The translations under genes were made by a program, and so were the position numbers. The notes below the pieces were generated by a model that made no database searches, was not told the origin of the DNA, and worked only from the letters and a program-made list of their open reading frames with translations. Below are positions 40,690-48,825 of a stretch of 64,000 bases of DNA, piece by piece. Numbering within the stretch: the first letter of the stretch is position 1; each line of letters opens with the position of its first letter. The DNA comes from Rubrivirga sp046845755 (GTDB lineage Bacteria > Bacteroidota > Rhodothermia > Rhodothermales > Rubricoccaceae), in assembly GCF_046845755.1 (NCBI RefSeq), contig NZ_CP177357.1:2356001-2420000 (forward strand), written 5' to 3'.

Positions 40690-41490
40690 TTACCAGAAGA
40701 GCGGGACCGCCATCACGCCGATGCCGAGGAGGATCATGACCAGCTGGCCGACAGCCTTGGTGGCCGGGTAGCTGTGGCGGCGGTTGAGCTCGGGGATGAG
40801 GTCGCTCCCGGCGATGTAGAGGAACGCGCCCGCCGTCACCGGCAAGAGCACATCGGCCAGCCCCTCGACGCCCGCGCCGAGCGTCAGCACCAAGCCGGCG
40901 CCGATCAGCCCGCCGAGCCCCGCGACGAAGTTGTACAAGAGCGCCTTGCGGACCGGGTAGCCGCCGTAGACGAGGACGCCGAAGTTGCCGATCTCGGCCG
41001 GGATCTCGTGGAGCATCACCGCCAGCGTGGTGACCAGGCCGGTCTGGATCGAGACCATGTACGCCGCCGCCACGATCGCCCCGTCGACCACCTTGTGCGC
41101 CACGCTGCCCACCAGGTTGACGAGCGCGAACGGCGCCGCCGCGTCGACCCCGTGGTGGTGGTGATGGTGGCCGACGTGCCCGCTCGCGCCCTCCAGCGCC
41201 TCCGGGACGCCGTGCTGATGGCGCCAGTGGAGAAACTTCTCGAGCACGAAAAACGCCAGCACGCCCGCCAGCACCAGGAGCCCGGTCTCGGGCCCGCCGC
41301 CGAGCGTGGCGTAGCTCTCCGGGATCAGGTGGAGCAGCGCCCCGCCCAGCATCGCGCCGACCGCGAAGGCGACCAGCAGGAAGATCGTCCGCTCCAGCCG
41401 GGCCCGGCCCAGCGACAGCGTGAGCGCGCCCGCCAGCGACGCCAGCGAGATCGCGAGGACGGACAGGAGGGCGGCGGCGGCGGGGGTCAC
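40690..41490 (-). CDS. ZIP-family divalent metal transporter
   Basis: 266 residues with eight predicted helices. ZIP hallmarks: LGGALLHLIPESYATLG in helix II-III, a histidine-rich cytosolic loop (GHVGHHHHHHGVDAAA), and the metal-site helices SVAHKVVDGAIVAAAYMVS (IV) and AVMLHEIPAEIGNFGVLVYG (V, HExPxE). It imports or exports Zn/Fe/Mn across the inner membrane. The His loop is a probable metal sensor. No zinc-responsive operator was recognised upstream. Confidence 0.9.
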   Translation of the reverse strand: MTPAAAALLSVLAISLASLAGALTLSLGRARLERTIFLLVAFAVGAMLGGALLHLIPESYATLGGGPETGLLVLAGVLAFFVLEKFLHWRHQHGVPEALEGASGHVGHHHHHHGVDAAAPFALVNLVGSVAHKVVDGAIVAAAYMVSIQTGLVTTLAVMLHEIPAEIGNFGVLVYGGYPVRKALLYNFVAGLGGLIGAGLVLTLGAGVEGLADVLLPVTAGAFLYIAGSDLIPELNRRHSYPATKAVGQLVMILLGIGVMAVPLFW

Positions 41491-41532
41491 AGGCAGCGGG
41501 GGGCCCGCCGGACGCGGCGGCCGGCGGTCGGC

Positions 41533-41775
41533 TTACTGATACCCCTTCCCCTCGCGCTCGGCCTTGGCGACGGCCTCGGGGTCGAGCGAGACGGTCGGCT
41601 TCTCGATGCCGAGCGAGCCGGGGTCCTGGGGCCCCGCGTTGATCTGGGGCGCGACCTCTTCGGAGAGGTCGTCGTCGGAGTCGGGCCGGTTGCCCATGCC
41701 GACCTTGTCCTCGACGTAGTCGGGGCGCTCGTCGCGGAGGTGGAGGGGGTCGTCTTTCGTCGAGAGGTCGGCCAT
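41533..41775 (-). CDS. Small acidic hypothetical protein
   Basis: 80 residues from the ATG at 41775 (MADLSTKDDPLHLRDERPDY). Highly polar and acidic, with no predicted structure; contains NRPDSDDDLSEEVAPQ and a terminal SLDPEAVAKAEREGKGYQ. The family is not recognised. It lies between def (upstream, 52 bp) and the ZIP gene (42 bp downstream), probably in one transcript. The composition is unlike chance frames in this GC-rich DNA, which supports translation. Confidence 0.55.
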   Translation of the reverse strand: MADLSTKDDPLHLRDERPDYVEDKVGMGNRPDSDDDLSEEVAPQINAGPQDPGSLGIEKPTVSLDPEAVAKAEREGKGYQ

Positions 41776-41827
41776 GGGACGGGAGGAAGATGGGCCGGTC
41801 GTACGACGCGGCCCGGCCACGGGTCCG

Positions 41828-42409
41828 CTACGCGTCCGCGAAGCGGAGCGGGTACTCGGCCTCGACGTCGCCGCGGGCGATGGCCGCCAGCCGGCGCTTG
41901 AGCAGGCGGCGGCGGAGCGGCGAGAGGTGGTCGACGTAGAGCACGCCGTCGAGGTGGTCGGCCTCGTGCTGGATCACGCGCGACAGCGTGGCCTCGGCGT
42001 CGAGCGTCTGCTCCTGGAAGTGGCGGTCGAGAAAGCGGACGTGGAGGCGGTCGGGGCGCCAGACCGTCTCGCGGAGGTCGGGGATCGACAGGCAGCCCTC
42101 CTCCACGTCCACCTCGTCCGAGGTCTCGTCGAGCTCGAGCACGGGGTTGATAAACACGAGCGGGGACTGGGCCCACTCGGGCACCTCGCCGTAGTCCTCT
42201 TTGAGATCCTCGGCGTAGGGCGACAAGTCGGCCACGAACAGCCGCAGCGACCGGCCGATCTGGGGGGCCGCCAGCCCGACGCCACTCGCGGCGTGCATCG
42301 TCTCGATCATGTCGTCGATGAGCGCCTGCAGCTCGGGGCTGTCGGCGTCGATGGCGTCGGCCGGCTGGCGGAGCACGGGCTGGCCGTAGGCGTAGATCGG
42401 GAGGACCAT
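41828..42409 (-). CDS. def: Peptide deformylase
   Basis: 193 residues. The three PDF motifs are intact: GVGLAAPQIG (motif 1), EEGCLSIPDL (motif 2, metal Cys) and QHEADHLDGVLYVDHL (motif 3, HExxH metal/catalytic). It removes the formyl group from nascent N-terminal Met. The ATG at 42409 begins MVLPIYAYGQPVLRQPADAI, as usual. The C-terminus is slightly extended (KRRLAAIARGDVEAEYPLRF). Next to ruvX 75 bp upstream. Confidence 0.95.
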   Translation of the reverse strand: MVLPIYAYGQPVLRQPADAIDADSPELQALIDDMIETMHAASGVGLAAPQIGRSLRLFVADLSPYAEDLKEDYGEVPEWAQSPLVFINPVLELDETSDEVDVEEGCLSIPDLRETVWRPDRLHVRFLDRHFQEQTLDAEATLSRVIQHEADHLDGVLYVDHLSPLRRRLLKRRLAAIARGDVEAEYPLRFADA

Positions 42410-42484
42410 GGGGCGTGGGGGCGTCTCAGAGGATAGGCCGCCCGGCCGCCGGGGATCCGGGCGGACGCCCGTTTCCCGCCCGAT

Positions 42485-42907
42485 TCAAGAGCCGCGTTCG
42501 TCGAGCCAGTCCTGCAGGATGACGCACGCGGCGGCGGCGTCGAGCGTGCCCCGCTCGCGGCGCTTGCCGCGCCGGACGCCCGCCGCCACCAGGTCCTCCA
42601 TCGCGCGGCGCGACGAGTCGCGCTCGTCCTGCACCACCACCTCCGCGTCGGGCGCGGCCTTTTTGAGCCGCCCGATAAACGGCCGCACGCGGTCGACGGC
42701 TTTCCCCTCCGCCCCGTCGTCGAGGAGCGGCCACCCGACGACGATCGTGCCGACGCCTTCGTCGGCCACCAGCCGCGCGAGCTCGTTGAGGGCCGCGCCC
42801 GGCGCGAACGTGCCGGCCGGGCGGGCGAACAGGCGGAGCGGGTCGGACAGGGCGAGGCCGACGCGGCGCGAGCCGTAGTCGACCCCGGCCACGCGGGACG
42901 GTGTCAT
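42485..42907 (-). CDS. ruvX: Holliday-junction resolvase-like protein RuvX/YqgF
   Basis: 140 residues with an RNase H-like fold: VAGVDYGSRRVGLALSDP (first catalytic Asp), TIVVGWPLLDDGAEGKAV, VVVQDERDSSRRA (Glu) and TLDAAAACVILQDWLDE (last Asp). YqgF proteins process the 5' end of pre-16S rRNA and may cut branched nucleic acid. Common upstream of def in this group. A TAGCTTCG -7-like element lies within the 10 bases before the ATG at 42907. Confidence 0.9.
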   Translation of the reverse strand: MTPSRVAGVDYGSRRVGLALSDPLRLFARPAGTFAPGAALNELARLVADEGVGTIVVGWPLLDDGAEGKAVDRVRPFIGRLKKAAPDAEVVVQDERDSSRRAMEDLVAAGVRRGKRRERGTLDAAAACVILQDWLDERGS

Positions 42908-43000
42908 GCGACGAAGCTAGGGGTTGGCGCCAGCGTCGTGCCCTCCGAGGGAGGGACGAAGCAAGGGGATCCGCCGCGGACCGATCGCGACGGCGGCGTC

Positions 43001-43036
43001 AAAAAAAACGCCCCGGACCTTACGGGGTCCGGGGCG
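43001..43036 (-). terminator. Rho-independent terminator of HU gene
   Basis: CGCCCCGGACC pairs with GGTCCGGGGCG (11 bp) around a 6-base loop, with eight T on the minus-strand 3' side (43008-43001). It lies 22 bp after the HU stop. Confidence 0.95.
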
Positions 43037-43058
43037 AGCTCGGCAGGCGGGGTGCGGG

Positions 43059-43445
43059 TTACGCCGCCTTTGCGCGAAGCGAGGGGTGGTCGGCGCTGCC
43101 CTCGGGCACGTCGTAGCCCAAGTCCTCGAGCGGCGTCTGAAGCGTCTCGCGCAAGCGCTTGCCCGGCTTGAAGTGCGTCTTGCGGCGCGACGGGATAAAC
43201 ACCGTCTCGTTGGTCTTGGGGTTGCGCGCCTTCGGCTTGGCCTTGGTCTTCTTGACCTCGAAGACGCCGAAGTCGCGGAGCTCGATGCGAACCTCGGGGT
43301 CGGCCGACGCCATCAGGTCGCGGAGCGCCTCGATCGTCGCCTGAACCCACGGCTCGCACTTGTAGAGGGGCTCGCCGGTGGCCTCGGAGACCTCGCGGGC
43401 GACGTCCTTTTTGGTGAGAGTGGGGGTGCGGTCGTTCAGGGACAT
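43059..43445 (-). CDS. HU/IHF-family DNA-binding protein
   Basis: 128 residues from the ATG at 43445 (MSLNDRTPTLTKKDVAREVS). HU fold: an N-terminal helix pair, ELRDFGVFEVKKTKAKPKA (beta saddle), RNPKTNETVFIPSRRKTHFK (DNA-contacting arm), then a C-terminal extension (about 95-128, TPLEDLGYDVPEGSADHPSL) beyond the ordinary 90-residue HU. It compacts or bends DNA. A perfect TAGGTTTG promoter box with a 110-base leader and a strong terminator make it a well-defined monocistronic unit. Confidence 0.92.
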   Translation of the reverse strand: MSLNDRTPTLTKKDVAREVSEATGEPLYKCEPWVQATIEALRDLMASADPEVRIELRDFGVFEVKKTKAKPKARNPKTNETVFIPSRRKTHFKPGKRLRETLQTPLEDLGYDVPEGSADHPSLRAKAA

Positions 43446-43558
43446 CGTGGTGGGATGTGGAGGGGAGGGTGCACACATGAACGCGCACCGGCAGGACAAG
43501 TTGGGCGAGCCCCCGCCCGATTCATCGAAGACGGGTCTGGGGCGCCCGGGGGGAAGCC

Positions 43559-43566
43559 CAAACCTA
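43559..43566 (-). promoter_or_regulatory. -7 promoter element of HU gene (exact consensus)
   Basis: The minus strand reads TAGGTTTG, an exact match to the Bacteroidota TAnnTTTG. It sits 114 bp upstream of the HU ATG, so the transcript has a leader of about 105 bases. Confidence 0.7.
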
Positions 43567-43658
43567 CGCAAGCCTCAACAGAAAGTGGGGCCGCCAAGTC
43601 GAACATTCACCTGGGGAATCTCCCGGTTGCACATAGGACCGCGCCTGGTGCGGATGGA

Positions 43659-45941
43659 CTACTCGTCGCGGTACACCCCGTAGATCCCGTCGAGCCGGCC
43701 CAGCCGCTTCATGATGCGCGCGAGCTGCTTGACGTCGCTCACGTAGAGCACGATGGTCCCCTCGAACATGCCGTCCTCGGAGGTCACCGTGATCGAGCGG
43801 ATGTTGGTCTTGAGGCTTTTCGAGATCACGGCCGTCATGTCGCTCACGATCCCGACGCGGTCCTCGCCGACGAGCCGCAGCGTCGACGAGAACTGGACGG
43901 CCTTCTGACGGCTCCACTCGACCGGGATCACGCGCTCGGCGTGGTCGAGGAAGAGGTGGGGCGCGTTCTTGCACCCCTTCCGGTGGATCTTGACGACGCC
44001 GGTCTTGGACAGGAAGCCGAACACGTCGTCGCCGGGGATGGGCCCGCAGCACGCCGCGTACTGCACCGCCAGATCCGTGTGCCGCTCGCCCTCGATGACG
44101 AGCGCCGTGCGCCCGCCGCCGCGTTCGCGCGCGTCCTCGCGGAAGTCCACGTCGTCGACTTCGAGCAGGGCCGGCGAGACGCCCTCGGGCAGCGCCTCGG
44201 CCTCGGCCTCCTCGACCGGCGGCCCGGAGCGCAGGGCGCGGACGACCTCGCCGGGGTCGTACTGGCCGGACCCGACCTCGAAGTACAGCTGCTGGAGCGA
44301 TGTGAACCGGAGCTTGCCCGCGAGCTGGTCGAGCGTCTGGTCGTCGGGCGTCAGCTTGGCGCGCGCCAGCTTTTTGGCGACCTGCTCGCGGCCGTGCGCG
44401 ACCGCCTTGCGGCGGCGCTCGTTCATCCAGTGGCGGATGCGCGACTGCGCCTTGTGGGTCACCACGAAGCCGGCCCAGTCGGGGTTGGGCGTCTGGCGCT
44501 TCGAGGTCAGGATCTCGACCTGCTCGCCCGACTGCAGGCGGTAGCTCAGCGGCACCATCTTGCCGTCGGCCTTGGCGCCGATGCAGTGGAAGCCGACCTC
44601 GGAGTGGATCTGGAACGCGAAGTCGACCGGCGTCGCGCCGCGCGGCAGCGTCACGAGGTCGCCGTTCGGGGTGAAGACGTAGATCTCCTCGCTGTAGAGG
44701 TTGAGCTGGAACTGGCGGACGAACTCGTCGGCGTCGTCGGGGCGGGGGTTCTCGAGCAGGTCGCGCACCCAGGCGTACATCTCGTCGACGCGCGCCTCGC
44801 TGGCGCCGGCCGTCGCCGCGCCGTCGCCGCCGCCCTCCTTGTACTTCCAGTGCGCCGCCACGCCGCGCTCGGCGACCGCGTGCATCTCGGCCGTCCGGAT
44901 CTGGACCTCGACGGGCCGGCCTTCGGGCGTCATCACCGTCGTGTGCAGGCTTTGGTAGCCGTTCGACTTGGGCTTGGAGATAAAGTCGCGGTGCCGCCCG
45001 TCGACCGGCGGGTACATCGCGGTCACGGCCGAGTACGCGCGCCAGCAGTCCTCGCGCCCCTGCTTGCCCTCACTGTCCAGGATGACGCGGATCGCGAACA
45101 GGTCGTAGACCTCGTCGAGCGTCACGCCCTGCCGCTTCATCTTGCCGTAGATCGACGTGATGCTCTTGGGCCGCCCATAGATCTCGAACGAGAGCCCGAG
45201 GCTGGCGAGCTCGTCGCGGACGGGCTCGATAAACCGCTCGATAAACCGCTCGCGCTGGCGGCGCTTGGCGTTGAGGCCCGTCGCGATCTCGCGGTACGCC
45301 TCGGCCTGGAGGTACTTCAGTGACAGGTCCTCCAGCTCCGTCTTGACCTCGTGGAGCCCGAACCGGTGCGCGAGCGGGGCGAACAGGTCCTGCGTTTCGG
45401 CCGCGATCCGCATCTGCTTGTCCGAAGGCACCGCTCCGAGCGTCCGCATGTTGTGGAGCCGGTCGGCGAACTTGACCAGGATCACGCGGACGTCCGAGGC
45501 CATCGAGAGCATCAGCTTGCGGACGTTCTCGGCTCGGCCCAGCCGGCGGTCTTCGAACACGCTCCCGATCTTGGTCACGCCGTCGGTGATCTGGGCGACC
45601 TCGTCGCCGAACTCGCTGCGCAAAAGGTCGAGCGAGAGGTCGGTGTCCTCGACGGTGTCGTGCAGCAGCGCCGCCACGACGGTCACGTCGTCCATCCGGA
45701 TGTCCTTCGCCGCGATCAGCGCGACCTCGAGGGGGTGCGAGATGTAAAGCTCGCCCGAGGCGCGGCGGTCGTCGCGGTGGGCCCAGTACGCGACCCGGAA
45801 CGCGCGGCGGACGAGGGCCTCGTCGACCGACGGCAGGTTGCGCTCGCAGTGCTCCAGGAGCACGCGCAGGCGGCGCTCGTACTCGGGCGCGACGACGAGC
45901 GCGTCGAGCTGGCGGTGGAGGTCGGTGGAGGCGTGGATCAT
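43659..45941 (-). CDS. rsh: Bifunctional (p)ppGpp synthetase/hydrolase (RelA/SpoT homologue)
   Basis: 760 residues from the ATG at 45941 (MIHASTDLHRQLDALVVAPE). Domains in order: HD hydrolase (about 40-210) with the ISHPLEVALI, ALLHDTVEDT and KFADRLHNMRTL metal/catalytic motifs intact; synthetase (about 240-380) with YGRPKSITSIYGKM, DLFAIRVI and KPKSNGYQSLHTT; TGS (about 420-480, IYVFTPNGDLVTLPRGAT); helical and zinc-finger-like parts (AACCGPIPGDD, CxxC-like); and C-terminal ACT (about 690-760). Both activities are predicted. It controls the stringent response and lies directly downstream of the ribosomal gene array. Confidence 0.93.
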   Translation of the reverse strand: MIHASTDLHRQLDALVVAPEYERRLRVLLEHCERNLPSVDEALVRRAFRVAYWAHRDDRRASGELYISHPLEVALIAAKDIRMDDVTVVAALLHDTVEDTDLSLDLLRSEFGDEVAQITDGVTKIGSVFEDRRLGRAENVRKLMLSMASDVRVILVKFADRLHNMRTLGAVPSDKQMRIAAETQDLFAPLAHRFGLHEVKTELEDLSLKYLQAEAYREIATGLNAKRRQRERFIERFIEPVRDELASLGLSFEIYGRPKSITSIYGKMKRQGVTLDEVYDLFAIRVILDSEGKQGREDCWRAYSAVTAMYPPVDGRHRDFISKPKSNGYQSLHTTVMTPEGRPVEVQIRTAEMHAVAERGVAAHWKYKEGGGDGAATAGASEARVDEMYAWVRDLLENPRPDDADEFVRQFQLNLYSEEIYVFTPNGDLVTLPRGATPVDFAFQIHSEVGFHCIGAKADGKMVPLSYRLQSGEQVEILTSKRQTPNPDWAGFVVTHKAQSRIRHWMNERRRKAVAHGREQVAKKLARAKLTPDDQTLDQLAGKLRFTSLQQLYFEVGSGQYDPGEVVRALRSGPPVEEAEAEALPEGVSPALLEVDDVDFREDARERGGGRTALVIEGERHTDLAVQYAACCGPIPGDDVFGFLSKTGVVKIHRKGCKNAPHLFLDHAERVIPVEWSRQKAVQFSSTLRLVGEDRVGIVSDMTAVISKSLKTNIRSITVTSEDGMFEGTIVLYVSDVKQLARIMKRLGRLDGIYGVYRDE

Positions 45942-45977
45942 CGGTCGTCCAACGTCCGGGCGCCGGACATGGGGCCC

Positions 45978-45985
45978 GGAAGGTA
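45978..45985 (-). promoter_or_regulatory. Candidate -7 element of rsh
   Basis: The minus strand reads TACCTTCC, 36 bp before the rsh ATG; it suggests that rsh has its own promoter after the rplQ terminator. Confidence 0.4.
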
Positions 45986-46100
45986 GACCCCTCCCCGACT
46001 CTTCGTAGACCCCTCCGCCGCGACTCCTCGGGGACCATCGTGGGCCGCTCGGGGAACGTGGGGGCGCGTCCGGCCGGCGCGCGCTCACCCCTCCCCCACT

Positions 46101-46134
46101 AAAAAACGGGGCCCCGCCCGAAGGCAGGGCCCCG
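46101..46134 (-). terminator. Rho-independent terminator of ribosomal operon
   Basis: On the minus strand CGGGGCCCTGCC pairs with GGCGGGGCCCCG (12 bp, one G-U) across a TTCG tetraloop, followed by six T (46106-46101). It ends the rplQ transcript 40 bp after the stop. Confidence 0.95.
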
Positions 46135-46173
46135 CAGGACCGGCCGCTGGCGACGGGCGCCAGCGGTCAGCGT

Positions 46174-46893
46174 CTATCGATTGTCGTGGCTCCGGCCGAG
46201 GTTCTCGGCGTCGGCGCCGGGGCCGGGCTCGCCGGTCTCGGTCGGCGCGCCCTGGGCGGCGTCCGGGTGGTCGTCGCCGGACGGCGGGACGACGGTCGAG
46301 CCGGCGCCGTCGGGCGTCGTCTCGTCGGCGCCGGCCGCGATCGTGGCCGGGGTCTCGGTCGTCTCCGACTCCGGGACGTCCGTCGCCGGGGCGTCCTCGA
46401 CGGGCGTCGAGGCCTCGGCGGCCGGGGTCTCCTCGACCGGGGTGGACTTGGCCGCAGCCTTGGTGTCCGACGAACCGGAGCGGCGCGAGCGGCGCGTCTT
46501 CTTCTTCGACGAGGCCGAGCCGTCGGGCTTGACGTCGTTGTAGTCGACGAGCTCGATGATGGCCATCTCGGCGGCGTCGCCGGCCCGGAAGCCGAGCTTG
46601 ACGATGCGCGTGTAGCCACCCGGCCGGTCCCCGACCACGCCCGCCACCTCGTCGTACAAGGTCTTGACGGCCTCCTTGTCGTTGAGCTTGCGGAAGGCCT
46701 GGCGACGCGAGTGCGTCGAGTCGTCCTTGCCGTGCGTGATGATGGGCTCGATAAAGCGCCGGAGCGCCTTGGCCTTGCCGAACGTGGTCGTGATCCGCTT
46801 GTGCTCGAGGAGCGCGGCCGACATCGACTGGAGGGTCGCCTTCCGGTGGGAGGCGTTCCGGCCGATCTTCAGGATCTTGTTTCCGTGTTTCAT
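46174..46893 (-). CDS. rplQ: Ribosomal protein L17 with long acidic tail
   Basis: 239 residues, twice the normal 115-130. Residues 1-118 are canonical L17 (MKHGNKILKIGRNASHRKAT, ITTTFGKAKALRRF, then RIVKLGFRAGDAAEMAIIEL). Residues 119-239 are low-complexity: a basic patch (KKKTRRSRRSG) then an Ala/Thr/Pro/Glu-rich acidic tail with repeats of the TPVEETPAAEAST kind. Such tails occur in some Bacteroidota/Rhodothermota L17. Role unknown. Last gene of the alpha operon. Confidence 0.95.
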   Translation of the reverse strand: MKHGNKILKIGRNASHRKATLQSMSAALLEHKRITTTFGKAKALRRFIEPIITHGKDDSTHSRRQAFRKLNDKEAVKTLYDEVAGVVGDRPGGYTRIVKLGFRAGDAAEMAIIELVDYNDVKPDGSASSKKKTRRSRRSGSSDTKAAAKSTPVEETPAAEASTPVEDAPATDVPESETTETPATIAAGADETTPDGAGSTVVPPSGDDHPDAAQGAPTETGEPGPGADAENLGRSHDNR

Positions 46894-46905
46894 AACAGTG
46901 TTGAG

Positions 46906-46970
46906 TTATGAGTTCGGAGTCTGGAGCCCGGGCCCGAGCGAACTCGGGACCCGGAACTCGAACTCAAAAC
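46906..46970. repeat. GAGTT-type imperfect inverted repeat in rpoA-rplQ spacer
   Basis: GAGTTATGAGTTCGGAG opposes GGAACTCGAACTCAAAACTC around a CCCGGGCCC centre. The unit style (repeated GAGTTnnGAGTT) looks like the simple-sequence elements at 9136-9172 and 48757-48825 rather than a regulatory site. Confidence 0.4.
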
Positions 46971-46971
46971 T

Positions 46972-47949
46972 CTAGGCCTGGTCGCCGTAGCGCTCGACGT
47001 CCATCCCGAAGCGCAGACCGCGCTCCTCGAGGACCTGGACGAGCTCCAGAAGGGACTTGCGGCCGAAGTTGCGGAACTTGAGCATCTCGCTCTCCTCGCG
47101 ACGGACGAGGTCGCCGATCGTCTTGATGGACGCGGCACGCAGGCAGTTCTGCGCGCGGACTGAGAGATCGAGGTCGTCGACGGACTGGCCCAAGATGGCG
47201 CGGACGCGCTGGACCTCGGCGTCGACCTCCGTCTCCTCGGCGTCCTCGCCGGTCGACGTGTCGACCTCGACGAACAGGCCGATGTGGTCGCGCAGGATCG
47301 CCGCGGCGTTCGTGAGCGCGTCCTCGGCCGTGATCGAGCCGTCGGTCTCGACCTCGAGCGTCAGGCGCTCGTAGTCGATCTTGTCGCCGACGCGGGTCGG
47401 CGTGACGTCGTAGCGGACGTTGAGGATCGGCGTAAAGATGGCGTCGATGGCAACGACGCCGATCGGGTCATCGGACCGCTTGTTCTCGTCGGCGCCCACG
47501 TAGCCGCGGCCCTGCTCGACCCGGAGGTCGATGCGGACGTCGGCGTCCTCGGCGAGCGTGGCGATGTGGTGGTCGGGGTTGAGGACCTCGAAGTCCGCCG
47601 TGTTGTCGGCGATGTCCTTCGCGGTCCAGGCGCCAGCGCCTTCGAGGTGGATCGAGACCGATCCCTCGTCCTCCTCCTCCGCGCGGAAGCGGACTCCCTT
47701 GAGGTTGAGGATGATGTCGGTCACGTCCTCTGTGACGCCGGGGACGGTCGAGAACTCGTGCTGGACGCCGTCGATGCGGACGGCCGTGATGGCGGTGCCC
47801 GAGAGGGACGAGAGGAGGACGCGCCGGAACGCGTTCCCGATGGTCACGCCGTAGCCGCGCTCGAGCGGCTGCACGACGAACCGCCCGTACGTCTCGTTCA
47901 TCTCCTCGACCTGGACGCCGTCGGGCATCTGAAGCTGGATCTGGGCCAT
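46972..47949 (-). CDS. rpoA: RNA polymerase alpha subunit
   Basis: 325 residues from the ATG at 47949 (MAQIQLQMPDGVQVEEMNET), typical length. The N-terminal domain has the YGVTIGNAFRRVLLSSLSGTA dimer/assembly motif. The C-terminal domain (about 240-325) has two HhH segments (DLDLSVRAQNCLRAASIKTI, FGRKSLLELVQVLEERGL) used for UP elements and activators. It lies 78 bp upstream of rplQ across a repeat-like spacer (46906-46970). Confidence 0.97.
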   Translation of the reverse strand: MAQIQLQMPDGVQVEEMNETYGRFVVQPLERGYGVTIGNAFRRVLLSSLSGTAITAVRIDGVQHEFSTVPGVTEDVTDIILNLKGVRFRAEEEDEGSVSIHLEGAGAWTAKDIADNTADFEVLNPDHHIATLAEDADVRIDLRVEQGRGYVGADENKRSDDPIGVVAIDAIFTPILNVRYDVTPTRVGDKIDYERLTLEVETDGSITAEDALTNAAAILRDHIGLFVEVDTSTGEDAEETEVDAEVQRVRAILGQSVDDLDLSVRAQNCLRAASIKTIGDLVRREESEMLKFRNFGRKSLLELVQVLEERGLRFGMDVERYGDQA

Positions 47950-48009
47950 AATGGAGTGTGTTGTCGGAATGAGAGCTGACGCCCGGCGCACGGCCGGGCG
48001 TCGGGCGGA

Positions 48010-48612
48010 TTACTTGCTGTAGAGCTCGACGATGAGCTGCTCCCGGATGTTTTCCGGGATGTCCTCGCGGGCCGGGACGTCGAGGAACTTGCCCTTGAGC
48101 GAGTCGCGGTCCACCTCGAGGTGATTGAAGGTGCGCCGGTTGACGGTCGCCGCGTCGCGGATCGTGTCGAGGTTCTTCGACTTGGGCCGGATCTCGACCA
48201 TGTCGCCGGCCCGGAGCGTGTGGCTCGGGATGGCGGCCACGCGGTCGTTGACCATCACGTGTCCGTGGGTGACGAGCTGGCGGGCCTGACGGCGCGTCCG
48301 CGCGAAGCCGAGCCGGTAGACGACATTGTCGAGGCGCGACTCGAGAAGCTGGAGGAGGTTCTCGCCGGTGACGCCCTTGCGGCGGGCGGCCTTCTCGAAG
48401 AGGTTCCTGAACTGCTTCTCGAGCAGGCCGTACGTGTACTTCGCCTTCTGCTTCTCCTTGAGCTGGACGGAGTACTCGGACTCGCGGCGGCGACGGGCGT
48501 TGCCGTGCTGGCCGGGGCCGTAGGGCTTGCGATCGAGGGACTTGGAGGGGCCGAAGATGGGCTCGCCGAAGCGGCGGGCGATCTTCTGCTTGGGTCCGCG
48601 GTAACGGGCCAT
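48010..48612 (-). CDS. rpsD: Ribosomal protein S4
   Basis: 200 residues. The N-terminal part lacks the zinc cysteines of the C+ form (MARYRGPKQKIARRFGEPIF). The S4 RNA-binding domain follows: ESRLDNVVYRLGFARTRRQA and RQLVTHGHVMVNDRVAAIPS. S4 nucleates 30S assembly and in many bacteria represses the alpha operon. Separated from rpsK by a 212-bp spacer containing a CTC-rich repeat (48757-48825). Confidence 0.97.
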   Translation of the reverse strand: MARYRGPKQKIARRFGEPIFGPSKSLDRKPYGPGQHGNARRRRESEYSVQLKEKQKAKYTYGLLEKQFRNLFEKAARRKGVTGENLLQLLESRLDNVVYRLGFARTRRQARQLVTHGHVMVNDRVAAIPSHTLRAGDMVEIRPKSKNLDTIRDAATVNRRTFNHLEVDRDSLKGKFLDVPAREDIPENIREQLIVELYSK

Positions 48613-48756
48613 GGTGCTGTGTTGTCTCGTGAGATCGGCCGTCCGGGGCTAGCGGGCGGCCAGTGAACTACGTGCGGTCCGCCCCCGAGCACCGCGAATC
48701 GCGGGTCGAGGCGGGCGCAACCGGGCTTAGCGCTCAGCGCTGCGCGCGTTCGCAGG

Positions 48757-48825
48757 GGCGAGGATCGAGGAGTGAGGCGCGAGAGGGATTCCCTCGCTCC
48801 TCGTTCCTCAGCCCTCGCACCTCGT
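48757..48825. repeat. CTC/GAG imperfect inverted repeat in rpsK-rpsD spacer
   Basis: A GAGGATCGAGGAGTGAGG-like half faces a CCCTCGCTCCTCGTTCCTCA-like half, with tandem 7-9 bp units on each side. It touches the rpsK stop at 48825. Same style as 9136-9172. Confidence 0.45.

Noticed and set aside
42924..45323. Long plus-strand open frame opposite HU and rsh
   Set aside because: Antisense shadow of two well-supported genes, and it runs through the HU terminator.
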